Part shown: positions 17,491 to 26,240 of the stretch, piece after piece
Layout of the letters: each line of letters starts with the position of its first letter
How positions within the stretch are numbered: position 1 is the first letter of the stretch
Origin: Arthrobacter sp. UM1
GTDB taxonomy: Bacteria; Actinomycetota; Actinomycetes; Actinomycetales; Micrococcaceae
Assembly: GCF_020483305.1 (NCBI RefSeq)
Contig: NZ_JACWAB010000006.1
Span: 62,001-126,000, forward strand
DNA: 64,000 nucleotides
Direction of reading: 5' to 3'
The notes under the pieces: model-generated
Databases searched by the model: none
What the model saw: only the letters and a program-made list of their open reading frames with translations
Told to the model about the DNA's origin: nothing
Position numbers and translations under genes: made by a program

Positions 17491-17564
17491 GAGTGAGGAC
17501 GGCGTCGAGCCGAGAGAGCGAGGCCGGGAGATATGACCAGGACGGCAGACCTCCAGTCCCCTCC

Positions 17565-17570
17565 TAGACT
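17565..17570 (+). promoter_or_regulatory. -10 element of a probable leaderless promoter for the pirin gene
   Basis: TAGACT followed by six bases and the ATG at 17577, the same spacing as at 10388 and close to that at 12833. No ribosome site is visible. The -35 region is not obvious. Confidence 0.4.
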
Positions 17571-17576
17571 GACGCC

Positions 17577-18974
17577 ATGAGCAACCTGGAGAAGGACCCG
17601 CCGCTCCTCGCCTGCGCGGAGGCCCGAACCGAAGCGACGGCGGCCGCCCGGGGTGAGGCGACGGCGGGCGTCCGGATTGAGGCGACGGCGGCCGCCCAGG
17701 CTGGGGGCACTGCGGAGGACCAGGCCAACGCAGGCGACGGAGTCACCGCGCAGGATGGGCCCGGACCCGCCGCGGAGGACGGGCCCGGCGTCGTCGTCAT
17801 CCGCCCGCGGGACGTTCCGCTCGGCGGACTGCGCGCCATGACCGTGCGGCGGACGCTGCCGGCGAGGGAGCGCTCGCTCATCGGCGCGTGGTGCTTCCTG
17901 GACCACTACGGGCCCGACGACGTCTCCCAGACCGGCGGCATGAACGTCCCGGCGCACCCGCACACCGGGCTGCAGACGGTGTCCTGGCTGTTCACGGGCG
18001 AGATCGACCACCGCGACTCCGCCGGCCACGCCGCCCGCGTCCGCCCCGGCGAGCTCAACCTCATGACCGCCGGCCGCGGCATCAACCACTCCGAGTTCAC
18101 CGCCGCTGGCACCACCGTCCTCCACGGCTGCCAGCTGTGGGTCGCGCTGCCGGACGGCTCGCGCTTCACAGACCCGGGCTTCGAGCACTACGCGCCGGAG
18201 CCCCTTGAGCTTCCGGGGGCCACGGTCCGCGTCTTCCTCGGCAGCCTCCTCGGGGAGACGTCGCCGGTGACGGCATTCTCGCCGCTGCTCGGCGCGGAGA
18301 TCCTGCTCGACGACGGCGCCACCCTGGACCTGCCCCTGAACCCGGGATTCGAGCACGGGGTCCTCGTGGACCAGATGCCGTCGGGCGGCGTCGTCGAGCC
18401 TGCAGGCGAGAGCGGTGCCGTCGAGGGGACGCCCGAGAGCGGCGTCGTCGGGCTTGCCGTGGAGGGCGGGGAGGCCCGGGAGATCCGCCCCTCTGAGCTC
18501 GCGGCCGTGGACGCGGGAGCCACGCGGATGACGCTGAGCGCGCGAGGCGGCCCGGCGCGGTTGCTCCTGCTCGGCGGCGAGCCGTTCGGCGAGGAGATCC
18601 TCATGTGGTGGAACTTCGTGGGCCGCACGCATGACGAGGTGGCGGCCTTCCGCGCCGAGTGGCAGGAAGAGATCGGGGCGCGGCAGGCGGAGATCGGCGC
18701 TGAGACTCCCGGGACCGCTCCCCGTAGCGGCGGCCCGGAGCACGACGACGGAGGCCGACCGCCGCACATCCCGGACACGAGTCGCTACGGCGCGCCGGTC
18801 ACGGAGGAGACGATCCCGGCGCCCGCGCTGCCGAAGGTCAGGCTCCGCACCCGAGGGAACCGGAGGCGGGGCGAGCCAGGGCGCGGAGGGGACCGCAAGA
18901 CGGGGCCGACGGGGGACCACAGCGCAGGGCGCGTTCGGGAGCGCGAGGCGGGGCAGAACGGGGACCGCTCGTGA
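17577..18974 (+). CDS. Pirin-family cupin protein with low-complexity extensions
   Basis: 465 residues against about 290-330 for usual bacterial pirins. Residues about 72-400 hold the bicupin: RTLPARERSLIGAWCFLDHY, then HPHTGLQTVSWLFTGEIDH with the metal-binding histidines, AGRGINHSE, and a C-terminal cupin ending in EEILMWWNFVGRTHDEV. The N-terminus contains three imperfect copies of an EATAxxR octamer repeat (17632-17703), and a Gly/Glu-rich insert and a basic Arg/Gly tail add further length. Pirins act as quercetinases or redox-sensing co-regulators; the role here is unknown. It overlaps the phosphopantetheinyl transferase by 4 bases. Confidence 0.82.
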   Translation: MSNLEKDPPLLACAEARTEATAAARGEATAGVRIEATAAAQAGGTAEDQANAGDGVTAQDGPGPAAEDGPGVVVIRPRDVPLGGLRAMTVRRTLPARERSLIGAWCFLDHYGPDDVSQTGGMNVPAHPHTGLQTVSWLFTGEIDHRDSAGHAARVRPGELNLMTAGRGINHSEFTAAGTTVLHGCQLWVALPDGSRFTDPGFEHYAPEPLELPGATVRVFLGSLLGETSPVTAFSPLLGAEILLDDGATLDLPLNPGFEHGVLVDQMPSGGVVEPAGESGAVEGTPESGVVGLAVEGGEAREIRPSELAAVDAGATRMTLSARGGPARLLLLGGEPFGEEILMWWNFVGRTHDEVAAFRAEWQEEIGARQAEIGAETPGTAPRSGGPEHDDGGRPPHIPDTSRYGAPVTEETIPAPALPKVRLRTRGNRRRGEPGRGGDRKTGPTGDHSAGRVREREAGQNGDRS

Positions 18975-19744
18975 CCCCGGGACAGGACCGCCCGCCCCGG
19001 CATTCGGGCTTCGCGGCCCTGCTGCCGCACGGCGTGGAGGTCTCCGAGACGGGGATTGACTTCCCGCCCGCGCGGCCCAACGCCCAGGAGGAGGCGCTGG
19101 TGCGGGAGGCCGTCGGGAAGCGACGCAGGGAGTTCGCCGAGGGACGCGAGTACGCCCACGCCGCCCTCCTGCGCCTCGGCCGCCCGGCGAATGCGATCCT
19201 CCGCGGGGAGCGGGGAGAGCCGCTGTGGCCGGAGGGCGTAGTCGGGAGCATCACGCACTGCGAGGGGCACCGGGCGGCCGCCGTCGGGCTCGAGGGAGAC
19301 GTGCGCTCCCTCGGGATCGACGTCGAGCAGAACGAGCCGCTGCCGGAGGGGGTGCTGGAGATCGTGCTCGCGGCGGACGAGTCGCGGGAGGAGCTCGCGG
19401 CGCTCGGAGAGGCGGCGCGTCGGCGGACCGGGCACCCGGTCAGCGCGGAGCGGCTGCTGTTCAGCGCCAAGGAGTCCGTCTACAAGGCGTGGTTCCCGCT
19501 GACGGGCCTGTGGCTCGACTTCCACGAGGTGACGGTCCGCTTCGGCGAGGACGGGACGTTCGCCGCGCGGATCCGCCGTGACGCGGGGCCGATTCCCGAG
19601 GGCGTCCCGGGGCAGATGCGGGGCGCCTGGAGCGCGGAGGCGGGGCTGCTGAGGACGGCGGTGGCGGTCGGGGCTCAGGACTGGGACGGCGCGAGCTCTC
19701 GGCCCAGCCAGCTCACTAGAGATGCAAGGTTCTTCCACAGGTAG
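18971..19744 (+). CDS. 4'-phosphopantetheinyl transferase, Sfp/EntD type
   Basis: 257 residues. Moves phosphopantetheine from CoA onto the active serine of carrier (T) domains. Motifs: REYAHAALLRLG near 58, WPEGVVGSITHCEG near 85, GIDVEQNEPL near 115 (Mg-binding Asp/Glu) and FSAKESVYKAWFPL near 168 (Glu/Lys). EntD-like SITH and HCEG order suggest the actinobacterial PPTase group. It shares a transcript with the pirin gene. Its C-terminus overlaps the convergent type II thioesterase by 70 bases, so the last 23 or so residues are encoded over foreign-looking DNA. Proximity suggests it activates the six NRPS carrier domains, though such enzymes often serve the whole cell. Confidence 0.92.
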   Translation: MTPGQDRPPRHSGFAALLPHGVEVSETGIDFPPARPNAQEEALVREAVGKRRREFAEGREYAHAALLRLGRPANAILRGERGEPLWPEGVVGSITHCEGHRAAAVGLEGDVRSLGIDVEQNEPLPEGVLEIVLAADESREELAALGEAARRRTGHPVSAERLLFSAKESVYKAWFPLTGLWLDFHEVTVRFGEDGTFAARIRRDAGPIPEGVPGQMRGAWSAEAGLLRTAVAVGAQDWDGASSRPSQLTRDARFFHR

Positions 19745-20433
19745 AAGTGATCCCCTTCGAAGACTTTGACTGTAACAGTGCCTCTGGTCAGCCGACTCCA
19801 CCCCATGAGGGAACTCACCTCAAGATCCTCGTCGGCGCTCCCGCCTGCCAACAGCAAGTTAGCGGACACCGAGACGCCATCGTCTGGCCTGTAGTCAGAA
19901 AGAATCCGGCAATCAGCGCGCAACGGCTTAAGAAGAAAGTCCCGAGTCGCATCTCCCTCAAGAGCGCCGCTTGGAAGATCGGCGAGCTGCTCGAGAGCCC
20001 TCACAGACGCCAAGTCATCGAGATGCCGGGCTACCCGTTCTCCGGCCATCTGAGGCGGCGCACTGGCAGATGCTACAAGGCTAGCCACGCCAAAACCCCT
20101 CAACTCCGCCATACGGGTTGCCTCAAAAGCCACCACGGCCCCCATGCTGTGACCGAAGAAGGAGACCGGACGGGAATCAGACCAGTCGACAGCGTCAACG
20201 ACTTCCCGAGCAAGGGCAGCCACCGACTCCGGCAGAGTGTCATCCCACCTGTCAAGACGCCCTGGATACTGGACGACCCACACATCATATTCTTCAGCCA
20301 GCAGTTCTGAGAACCTGAAGAACGATGACGCATTCCCCCCGGCAAAGGGAAACAGAACAATGCGATTTCCATCGCGCGGCCCCTCATGAAACCTGCGAAG
20401 ACATGAGCTTGCTGGTTCAAAGTGATCAGTCAT
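19675..20433 (-). CDS. Type II thioesterase of the NRPS cluster
   Basis: 252 residues, alpha/beta hydrolase of the editing thioesterase family that removes wrong acyl groups from carrier domains. LFPFAGGNASSFFRFSELL near 27-45, nucleophile serine in FFGHSMGAVVAFE at residue 96, LAGGSADEDL near 200 and the catalytic histidine in FEGDHFYLWKN near 225. ATG at 20433 is preceded by AGGAAG, so I reject a longer form starting 36 bases upstream. Last gene of the minus-strand cluster, 8 bases after the permease stop, convergent with the PPTase. Confidence 0.92.
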   Translation of the reverse strand: MTDHFEPASSCLRRFHEGPRDGNRIVLFPFAGGNASSFFRFSELLAEEYDVWVVQYPGRLDRWDDTLPESVAALAREVVDAVDWSDSRPVSFFGHSMGAVVAFEATRMAELRGFGVASLVASASAPPQMAGERVARHLDDLASVRALEQLADLPSGALEGDATRDFLLKPLRADCRILSDYRPDDGVSVSANLLLAGGSADEDLEVSSLMGWSRLTRGTVTVKVFEGDHFYLWKNLASLVSWLGRELAPSQS

Positions 20434-20441
20434 CGTGCTTC

Positions 20442-22529
20442 CTAACCGCGGTTCTCGTTTGCAGGCCATGAGCGTCCGGCAGGGAGCGGAACGCCGTCCT
20501 CAGCGCGAGTCCCGACGCTCCGGCGCGCCCTGACGGGCGGTTCATCCGGCTCCGCGCAACGCGGCTTCTGAAAGGGCGCTTCGCTGCCCTCTCTGAGCTT
20601 CGGAGCAACCACCAAAATAGGCACGATGGCACTCACCAGCATGAGAGCGATTATCACCAGCAAGGCGCCGAATGGGAAAGAGCCGAGGTGGGCTACAGGG
20701 CTTTTGAACAGTCCTATCCGGACGACCAGGTCCGTCCCCCAGACGATGAGACTGCCTACCGCGCACCCCGCCCCAGTCACGATCCCGGCCCACCAGAGCA
20801 GAGCAGAGCGTCGCTGACCGCTTGTCATTCCAATGCGAGCCAGAGCTTCGATTTCACCCCTGCGGGTGGAATACCACATGAGGACTGCGTTCGTGACGGC
20901 GAGCATCGAGAAGACACCGGCCGGCAGCAGCACTACCGCCACACCCTTGACGCTGTTGGCCGCATAAGCTCGCGCAGAGTCATCAGCCCAAGCATCGACC
21001 CCCTGAGCTTGTCCCACAGCGCCGCTCTTTTCTAGACGTTCAGCCAGTCCCTCGGGGTCGTGGCTTGTGAAATAGGCTCGCTCCACCGTCCCCCCAGGCA
21101 TATGCTTCGCAGCCCATTCCCGTCCAAGCATGACCTGAGGAATTAGATCCGAGCTCCCGCCGACAATCGCAACGATCGGAAGCGAATGCCGCTTACGATC
21201 CGGTGTCACGAACGTAAGAGTCTGCCCTACTCGATAACCGTCGTCAGCAGCCTCTTGGCGACTTAGCGCAACGCCGCCGCTACGAATTCGACTGAGGTCG
21301 CCTGCAACCACGACGCCGCCTCGTGTCTTGGCCATCGCTTCCGGATCGATTCCTTCAGCATTCAGCTCAAGGGCAGTATCTCGATCCGTAGCGACAACAA
21401 CCTGCCTAAGTGGAGCGTCAACGGCCCCGGCTCCCAGCCTCTGCGCGCCTTCCGGCGAGAAGTTCGGATGGATGGCAGTAGCCACAACATCGGCCTTCAC
21501 CTCGGCTCGAGTAGCTGCATTTGTTGCATATGCATCCGAGGCGAGCGTTGCTGTCACAGCCCCGGCGATGCCGACAAAAAGCACCGCGGGCAACGCGACG
21601 ACGGGGACAGCGTCGCGACTCGAACGCGCAGTCTCTGCGCCAAAATGGGCGACGGCGCTTGGGCGAACAGCCTTGACCACACCTGCAATCATATTTACCA
21701 CTGCTGGAATAAGGACGGGCGCAAGAAGAGCGACACAGAGGCCCATGGCCATCGGCAGAAGGAGTCCAAGCCCGACTGCACCATCGCCAGGAGAGCCCGA
21801 CGCAAGAAGTCCAAAGCCGCCGATGCCCATGAGTCCGAGCAGCGCGAACAGCCAGCGGCGTCTCGATATCCGGCGGGCAGGGATGATGTCGCGGCTGGCC
21901 AAAATAGGCGTGACGTCCAAAGCCCTTCGGGAACCCCGACGCGCGCCGAGGACCGAGACTCCCACGGTCACGAGAACCGTCAAGACAATCCCCAGAAGTG
22001 AAGGGGAATGCCTGAAGTCCGCTGACACGTACCCAGCTGCCCTGAGCGCCGAAAGAACCGGCGGAGCGAGGAACACGGAAATGATCGAACCGGCCAGAGA
22101 AGCGACAAGAGCCAGCGCCGCCACCTCGGCGCTCAACACCTTCCTCAGGACCCCTGAGGTAGCACCGAGCAAACGCAGAGCGCCAAGCTCTTTCACACGT
22201 GCGACCACGAGATACCCCACAGTCATCGAGAGCGTGGCTGCGGTGAGAAACAAGCAGACGACACCGACGGTGCCTGCGACGGAGAGCAGGTCCTCACGTC
22301 CTGAGCCCATCGGCGAATAGTGCTCCGTCGCCGCTCCTAGATTCCCATCGTTGTCCAGAGTCCCGCTTCCCGTGATGAGGACATCGAACCCGCCGTCGGG
22401 CGTCGAGAACGCAGTGATGAGGAGTTGCATGCAGGCACCAACGATCGATGATCCCACGAGAAGGGTGACTAAACTACCCAGAAAAAGAAGCCAGTGCTTA
22501 CGGACAGTTGCAAAGACCCAGGTCAGCAT
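20442..22529 (-). CDS. ABC transporter permease, FtsX/MacB-like
   Basis: 695 residues with two FtsX-type halves, each with about four helices and an extracellular loop: N-terminal helix VRKHWLLFLGSLVTLLVG, helices around residues 85-180, 225-290, and a C-terminal set near 520-650. Start ATG at 22529 has GGAG eight bases upstream and follows the ATPase stop by 4 bases; an upstream GTG would overlap the ATPase by 26. With the ATPase and two-component system it resembles peptide-resistance or envelope-stress exporters, so self-protection is the likely role. Confidence 0.86.
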   Translation of the reverse strand: MLTWVFATVRKHWLLFLGSLVTLLVGSSIVGACMQLLITAFSTPDGGFDVLITGSGTLDNDGNLGAATEHYSPMGSGREDLLSVAGTVGVVCLFLTAATLSMTVGYLVVARVKELGALRLLGATSGVLRKVLSAEVAALALVASLAGSIISVFLAPPVLSALRAAGYVSADFRHSPSLLGIVLTVLVTVGVSVLGARRGSRRALDVTPILASRDIIPARRISRRRWLFALLGLMGIGGFGLLASGSPGDGAVGLGLLLPMAMGLCVALLAPVLIPAVVNMIAGVVKAVRPSAVAHFGAETARSSRDAVPVVALPAVLFVGIAGAVTATLASDAYATNAATRAEVKADVVATAIHPNFSPEGAQRLGAGAVDAPLRQVVVATDRDTALELNAEGIDPEAMAKTRGGVVVAGDLSRIRSGGVALSRQEAADDGYRVGQTLTFVTPDRKRHSLPIVAIVGGSSDLIPQVMLGREWAAKHMPGGTVERAYFTSHDPEGLAERLEKSGAVGQAQGVDAWADDSARAYAANSVKGVAVVLLPAGVFSMLAVTNAVLMWYSTRRGEIEALARIGMTSGQRRSALLWWAGIVTGAGCAVGSLIVWGTDLVVRIGLFKSPVAHLGSFPFGALLVIIALMLVSAIVPILVVAPKLREGSEAPFQKPRCAEPDEPPVRARRSVGTRAEDGVPLPAGRSWPANENRG

Positions 22530-22533
22530 CCCC

Positions 22534-23277
22534 TCAACTCCAGATATGATTGACCGCACGCGAGATTTGATCAGGATCTCCGCCTCTCACGACGTCAGCA
22601 ATCGAGCCATCCGACATCACCACGACATCATCCGCCCAAGCAGCTGCCACCGCGTCATGAGTCACCATGATGGTGGTGGATCCGAGTTCTGATGCGGACT
22701 GACGCATGAGGGCCAAAACATCACGGGCTGTCCGACTGTCCAAAGCACCCGTCGGCTCGTCTGCGAAGATCGTGCCAGGTCGGCTGGCGAGTGCACGGGC
22801 AATAGCCACCCGCTGCCGCTGACCTCCGGAAAGCGTTCCGATTGGAGAACGCGCCTTATCAGCGAGTCCCACACGCTCCAAAGCGCCGCGAATGTCTGAG
22901 GTGCTCAATGGGCGTCCGGCAAGGCGCTGAGGGAGCGCCACGTTGCCATGAACGTCGAGGGCTTCAAACAAGTTGTAATCCTGGAAGATGAAGCCACAGG
23001 TGTCTCGCCTGACCAGGGCCCTATCGTCTTCGTCCAGCCCCGTCAGCGAATGCCCATCCAAGGAAACTGATCCGGAGTCCGGGACATCCAACCCGCAGAG
23101 ACAGTTGAGAAGTGTCGTCTTCCCTGACCCAGACGGCCCCATGATCGCCGTAAATGATCCGGGGCGAAAAGCATACGTCACGCCCCGCAAAACGGCCTCT
23201 GACGACCTATCTCCGTACGATTTAACGACACCCTGTGCGGATGTCACTCCTCTGGACTGAAGGTGGTAAATGCTCAT
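22534..23277 (-). CDS. ABC transporter ATP-binding protein, LolD/MacB-like
   Basis: 247 residues. Walker [19 protein letters not shown] near 50, Q-loop [14 protein letters not shown] near 95, signature [17 protein letters not shown] near 145, Walker [15 protein letters not shown] near 168, and H-loop VTHD near 203. The sequence is typical of ATPases partnering FtsX-like permeases. I use ATG 23277 (GATGGAG upstream, short spacing); a TTG 21 bases earlier is possible. It follows the response regulator after 69 bases, the largest gap in the lower cluster apart from MbtH-NRPS, so a local promoter is possible there. Confidence 0.88.
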   Translation of the reverse strand: MSIYHLQSRGVTSAQGVVKSYGDRSSEAVLRGVTYAFRPGSFTAIMGPSGSGKTTLLNCLCGLDVPDSGSVSLDGHSLTGLDEDDRALVRRDTCGFIFQDYNLFEALDVHGNVALPQRLAGRPLSTSDIRGALERVGLADKARSPIGTLSGGQRQRVAIARALASRPGTIFADEPTGALDSRTARDVLALMRQSASELGSTTIMVTHDAVAAAWADDVVVMSDGSIADVVRGGDPDQISRAVNHIWS

Positions 23278-23346
23278 GACTCCATCAAATCGGCCCAAGC
23301 TGTTTTAGTCATTAGCCTCAGGGCCCGATCGCGGGTAGCGCTGACG

Positions 23347-24075
23347 CTACCCTCCCCCCTCTTCATCGGAACGGCTTCGAAGATACGTGAGGACTGCCGA
23401 GACGCGACGATCCACCTTCTCCTTCATCGGCAGCTTGGCGAAGATGCTGCCGACGTGCTTGCGCACAGCTGCTTCCGAAACCCAAAGCCGTTCAGCGATC
23501 GCGCCATTTGTCTGGCCCTGTGCCATCAGCTCCAGCACCTCTAGTTCCCGAGGGCTCAGGGCCGACAACCCAGCATATTGACGAGAGCGCCGCATCAAAG
23601 CGTGGACGATGTCGGGATCGATGATGGTCGCTCCCGCCAGCACGCCTTCAATCGCTGAGATGAAAGTCGCCACGTGCCCCACCCGTTCTTTCAGGAGGTA
23701 GCCGAGGCCACCGCTTGCATCCTGGTCCAAGATCTCCGGCAGGTACGCCACGGAAGCATATTGGGAGAGAATTAGCACAGGCATCTCAGGATGCTCACGG
23801 CGCAGGCAACGAACCGCCCGCAGCCCCTCGTCAGAGAAGTCAGGCGGCATCCTAACATCCGTGACAACAAGGTCTACGTCCGCTTGTTCAAGACCTGAGT
23901 GAAGGTCCTCCGCGTTGCCCACAGACAACGCGATCTCACACCCAGCCCTAGCCATTACAGCTGAAATTCCCTCTCGCAACAGGGGAAGATCTTCCGCCAG
24001 CGCCACTCTCACAAGCTCTCCTGTCGGTGTGCGCAGTTGTGGCACCCGACCGCCCGCCTCTTCGACAGAACTCAA
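23347..24075 (-). CDS. Response regulator, NarL/LuxR family
   Basis: 242 residues. Receiver domain from about 22: acidic pair AEDLP near 27-31, phospho-acceptor Asp73 in LVVTDVRMPP, conserved Lys in GYLLKERVG. The C-terminal LuxR helix-turn-helix is LSPRELEVLELMAQGQTN through WVSEAAVRKHVGSIFAKL. Starts at a TTG (24075) that overlaps the kinase stop and has a strong GGGGAGG six bases upstream. Partner of the histidine kinase; probably controls the ABC exporter or the cluster. Confidence 0.88.
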   Translation of the reverse strand: MSSVEEAGGRVPQLRTPTGELVRVALAEDLPLLREGISAVMARAGCEIALSVGNAEDLHSGLEQADVDLVVTDVRMPPDFSDEGLRAVRCLRREHPEMPVLILSQYASVAYLPEILDQDASGGLGYLLKERVGHVATFISAIEGVLAGATIIDPDIVHALMRRSRQYAGLSALSPRELEVLELMAQGQTNGAIAERLWVSEAAVRKHVGSIFAKLPMKEKVDRRVSAVLTYLRSRSDEEGGG

Positions 24076-25415
24076 TCCATGCCTCCCCTTGGGACATCCG
24101 AATCAAATTCATGAACAGCAACTTCTCTGGGGCTGCTCGCCTCCAGCGGGCAAGACATCACCACGGAAGTACCACCACCCTGCCTCGGGCCGATCCGGAG
24201 ACTTCCACCCAACGCCGACGCTCGAAGTTTCAATCCTTCCAGACCACCTCCCGGCCGCGACCTCGCTCCACCGACCCCATCGTCGTCGATCCTCAGCAAC
24301 CATTCTCCTCCCTTCACTTCGCCGACTACTTCTGTACGGGAAGCCTCTGCATGCTTCATCACGTTGGCCAAGGCTTCACTCACCACAAAATAGCTGACCT
24401 GCTCCACCCGTCGCGGGAGTCGAGAACTCGTTGGAAGATCGACACAAACATCACCCGGAAAGTCGGCTATGAGATCCTGGACGGCGGGCGTCAGCCCGCG
24501 TTCCGTGAGAGCCCTTGGCAGGATGCCTCGGATCGTCTGTCTCAACTCGGCTAATGCTTCGTCGGCTTGTCTATGCGCATGGGAAAGCATCTGTCTCACT
24601 GTCTCGTTTTCGGCATTCGTCTCTGCAAGCCCCAGGCTCATCGCGAGGGCAACCAGCCTGTGTTGAACACCGTCATGCAACATTCCTTCAATACGACGCC
24701 GCTCCGTGTCGAACGCGTCCAGAAGGAGATCCCGCGAAGCTCGAAGCTCCAAGGCCTCGGCCTCCGCATCCTCAAGCCGAGAAACAGTCAGGGACCTGTA
24801 AAAGCCCACTTGGACAAGAGCGAGTCCCGTCGCTGCGTAGAGGAACCCTGCAGCGGCGGCGATCGAGAGGAAACAGAGAAGATAAGCCTCACCATCACTC
24901 CTCACCACCCAGTCGAAAATGCTGATCGAGTCCCAGCGAATGAGGAGAGGTGCGAGTGCTAGGCCTGCGACAGTCACCGACGCTAAGAGGAGAAAGGCGA
25001 CGCTAACGGGGGCAAAGAGGAGTCCTGCTGCGATCGCGACTCCCACGACTGTCCTGCCGTCGCCTTCCCCATACCCTCGACGCAGCCTGCAGGCCAGGAC
25101 TGGATCTACCAGATCAGTCTGCAAGGCCAAGAGACGCGACGCGGCCCGGGCTAGCGGCCCAGACCCCACCCCAGACGCCAAGAGGACGGCAATCGGAAAC
25201 GTGGATATCAGGATGAACGGGCCCGCGACAGCAGTCGCCAGGACAAAGAGCAATGCCCTCCACGGCGACGATCCACGGAAAAAGACATGGGGCAGAGCCA
25301 ACCGGATCGGTGGCCGCGATCCGCACGAGCCGCGCAAACCAGCGCCTGGCTTGTTCAGCCAAGGGTCACTCGAGTGCGAGTCCACCAACCAACGTCTCGG
25401 CATAATCGAAGACAT
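24072..25415 (-). CDS. Sensor histidine kinase (HisKA_3/NarX type), start uncertain
   Basis: About 447 residues in this model. N-terminal membrane sensor with helices near FFRGSSPWRALLFVLATAVAGPF, VVGVAIAAGLLFAPVSVAFLLL and LLCFLSIAAAAGFLYAATGLAL. Then a coiled linker, the H-box ERRRIEGMLHDGVQHRLVAL with the phospho-histidine, N-box YFVVSEALANVMKHAEAS and G-boxes IDDDGVGGARSRPGGGLEGL. Ends overlapping the response regulator. The first 17 codons overlap the mppR-like gene and look unlike a kinase; a neighbouring frame reading ARRWFARLVRIAATDP looks more like coding sequence there (see findings). Confidence 0.82.
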   Translation of the reverse strand: MSSIMPRRWLVDSHSSDPWLNKPGAGLRGSCGSRPPIRLALPHVFFRGSSPWRALLFVLATAVAGPFILISTFPIAVLLASGVGSGPLARAASRLLALQTDLVDPVLACRLRRGYGEGDGRTVVGVAIAAGLLFAPVSVAFLLLASVTVAGLALAPLLIRWDSISIFDWVVRSDGEAYLLCFLSIAAAAGFLYAATGLALVQVGFYRSLTVSRLEDAEAEALELRASRDLLLDAFDTERRRIEGMLHDGVQHRLVALAMSLGLAETNAENETVRQMLSHAHRQADEALAELRQTIRGILPRALTERGLTPAVQDLIADFPGDVCVDLPTSSRLPRRVEQVSYFVVSEALANVMKHAEASRTEVVGEVKGGEWLLRIDDDGVGGARSRPGGGLEGLKLRASALGGSLRIGPRQGGGTSVVMSCPLEASSPREVAVHEFDSDVPRGGMD

Positions 25416-26193
25416 ATCCCTTTCCGATCTCGATGGGCTCAAGGGAAGCGAAGTCCGGGTCCAGGACGTCCTGGAATGTAACGTGTGCATCCCCAGCCAG
25501 GATCTCGGAGAACTCCACCCCCTCCACGTGGGAAGTCATCAATGGCCAGTCCTTCCGGCCCTGCTTCTCGTTGAGCTCTGACATCACCCACGGCGGCTGG
25601 ACTCTGCTGTGCACAAGAGGAACATCGTGCAGAAGCGGCCTCTCTCTGACCGGCGAAGCCGCTTCGACAGAGAGGTCGATGACCCTACGGCCTTCCACTG
25701 ACAGAGTCCCGGTATAGTTCCCAGACCCTCCGGGGCGAGGGCCGGTGCGGCCCACACGCTTCGGCCGCGTGGTACCAATTTCGCCAAACTGCTTGGGCAT
25801 ACCCTGCAACCAACCACGCATCATGGGGACGGCACTGTCTACCCAAGCATAGGGACATCTCGCCAACGCCCGACCGTTGTACTCACATCGAAGGAGGACG
25901 AGAAACTCGCCGAATTGGGACGATCGGGGTTCCCGAAGCTCGCGCCCGCTTGTCGAACACCATGCCCAGTCCGCAAAGACGAAAGCGGCGGCCCCAGGGT
26001 CAGCTCCCAAGTCAAGTTCAGCAGGAAGGAACGAGCGGGCCGCATCCGGGTCGACTCGTAGCTCCACCATAGTGACCTCGCCCGCGAAATGCCAGGGCGG
26101 CGGCGTCAACATGGACGAGACGCCTGAAGGCGAAAGAGGAAGACTGTACCCCCGCGGGCTATCCACGGCTTTGCTGTTCTGCCTCGTTTTCAT
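25366..26193 (-). CDS. mppR: MppR-like cyclase (acetoacetate-decarboxylase fold), enduracididine pathway
   Basis: 275 residues of the acetoacetate decarboxylase superfamily. I recognise the MppR-like subgroup from LPLSPSGVSS, TPPPWHFAGEVTMVELRVDP, the Schiff-base lysine in QGMPKQFGEIGTTRPKRVGR (residue 134), VPLVHSRVQPPW and the C-terminal PIEIGKGYVFDYAETLVGG. Known role of MppR: it cyclises 4-hydroxy-2-ketoarginine to the keto form of enduracididine. ATG at 26193 follows AGGTGG. Sits directly after the MppP-like gene (47-base gap), matching the paired genes of mannopeptimycin and enduracidin clusters. Assignment is by motif memory, not a search. Confidence 0.78.
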   Translation of the reverse strand: MKTRQNSKAVDSPRGYSLPLSPSGVSSMLTPPPWHFAGEVTMVELRVDPDAARSFLPAELDLGADPGAAAFVFADWAWCSTSGRELREPRSSQFGEFLVLLRCEYNGRALARCPYAWVDSAVPMMRGWLQGMPKQFGEIGTTRPKRVGRTGPRPGGSGNYTGTLSVEGRRVIDLSVEAASPVRERPLLHDVPLVHSRVQPPWVMSELNEKQGRKDWPLMTSHVEGVEFSEILAGDAHVTFQDVLDPDFASLEPIEIGKGYVFDYAETLVGGLALE

Positions 26194-26240
26194 GGTCTCC
26201 ACCTAGTCTCTTCGGTTGCGGACTCTCACAAACGTCACGT

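Noticed and set aside
25114-25362. Separate 82-residue protein after the MppR-like gene
   Set aside because: It overlaps the kinase sensor domain in another frame and loses coding character after about 25 codons; treated as a possible frameshifted kinase start instead.
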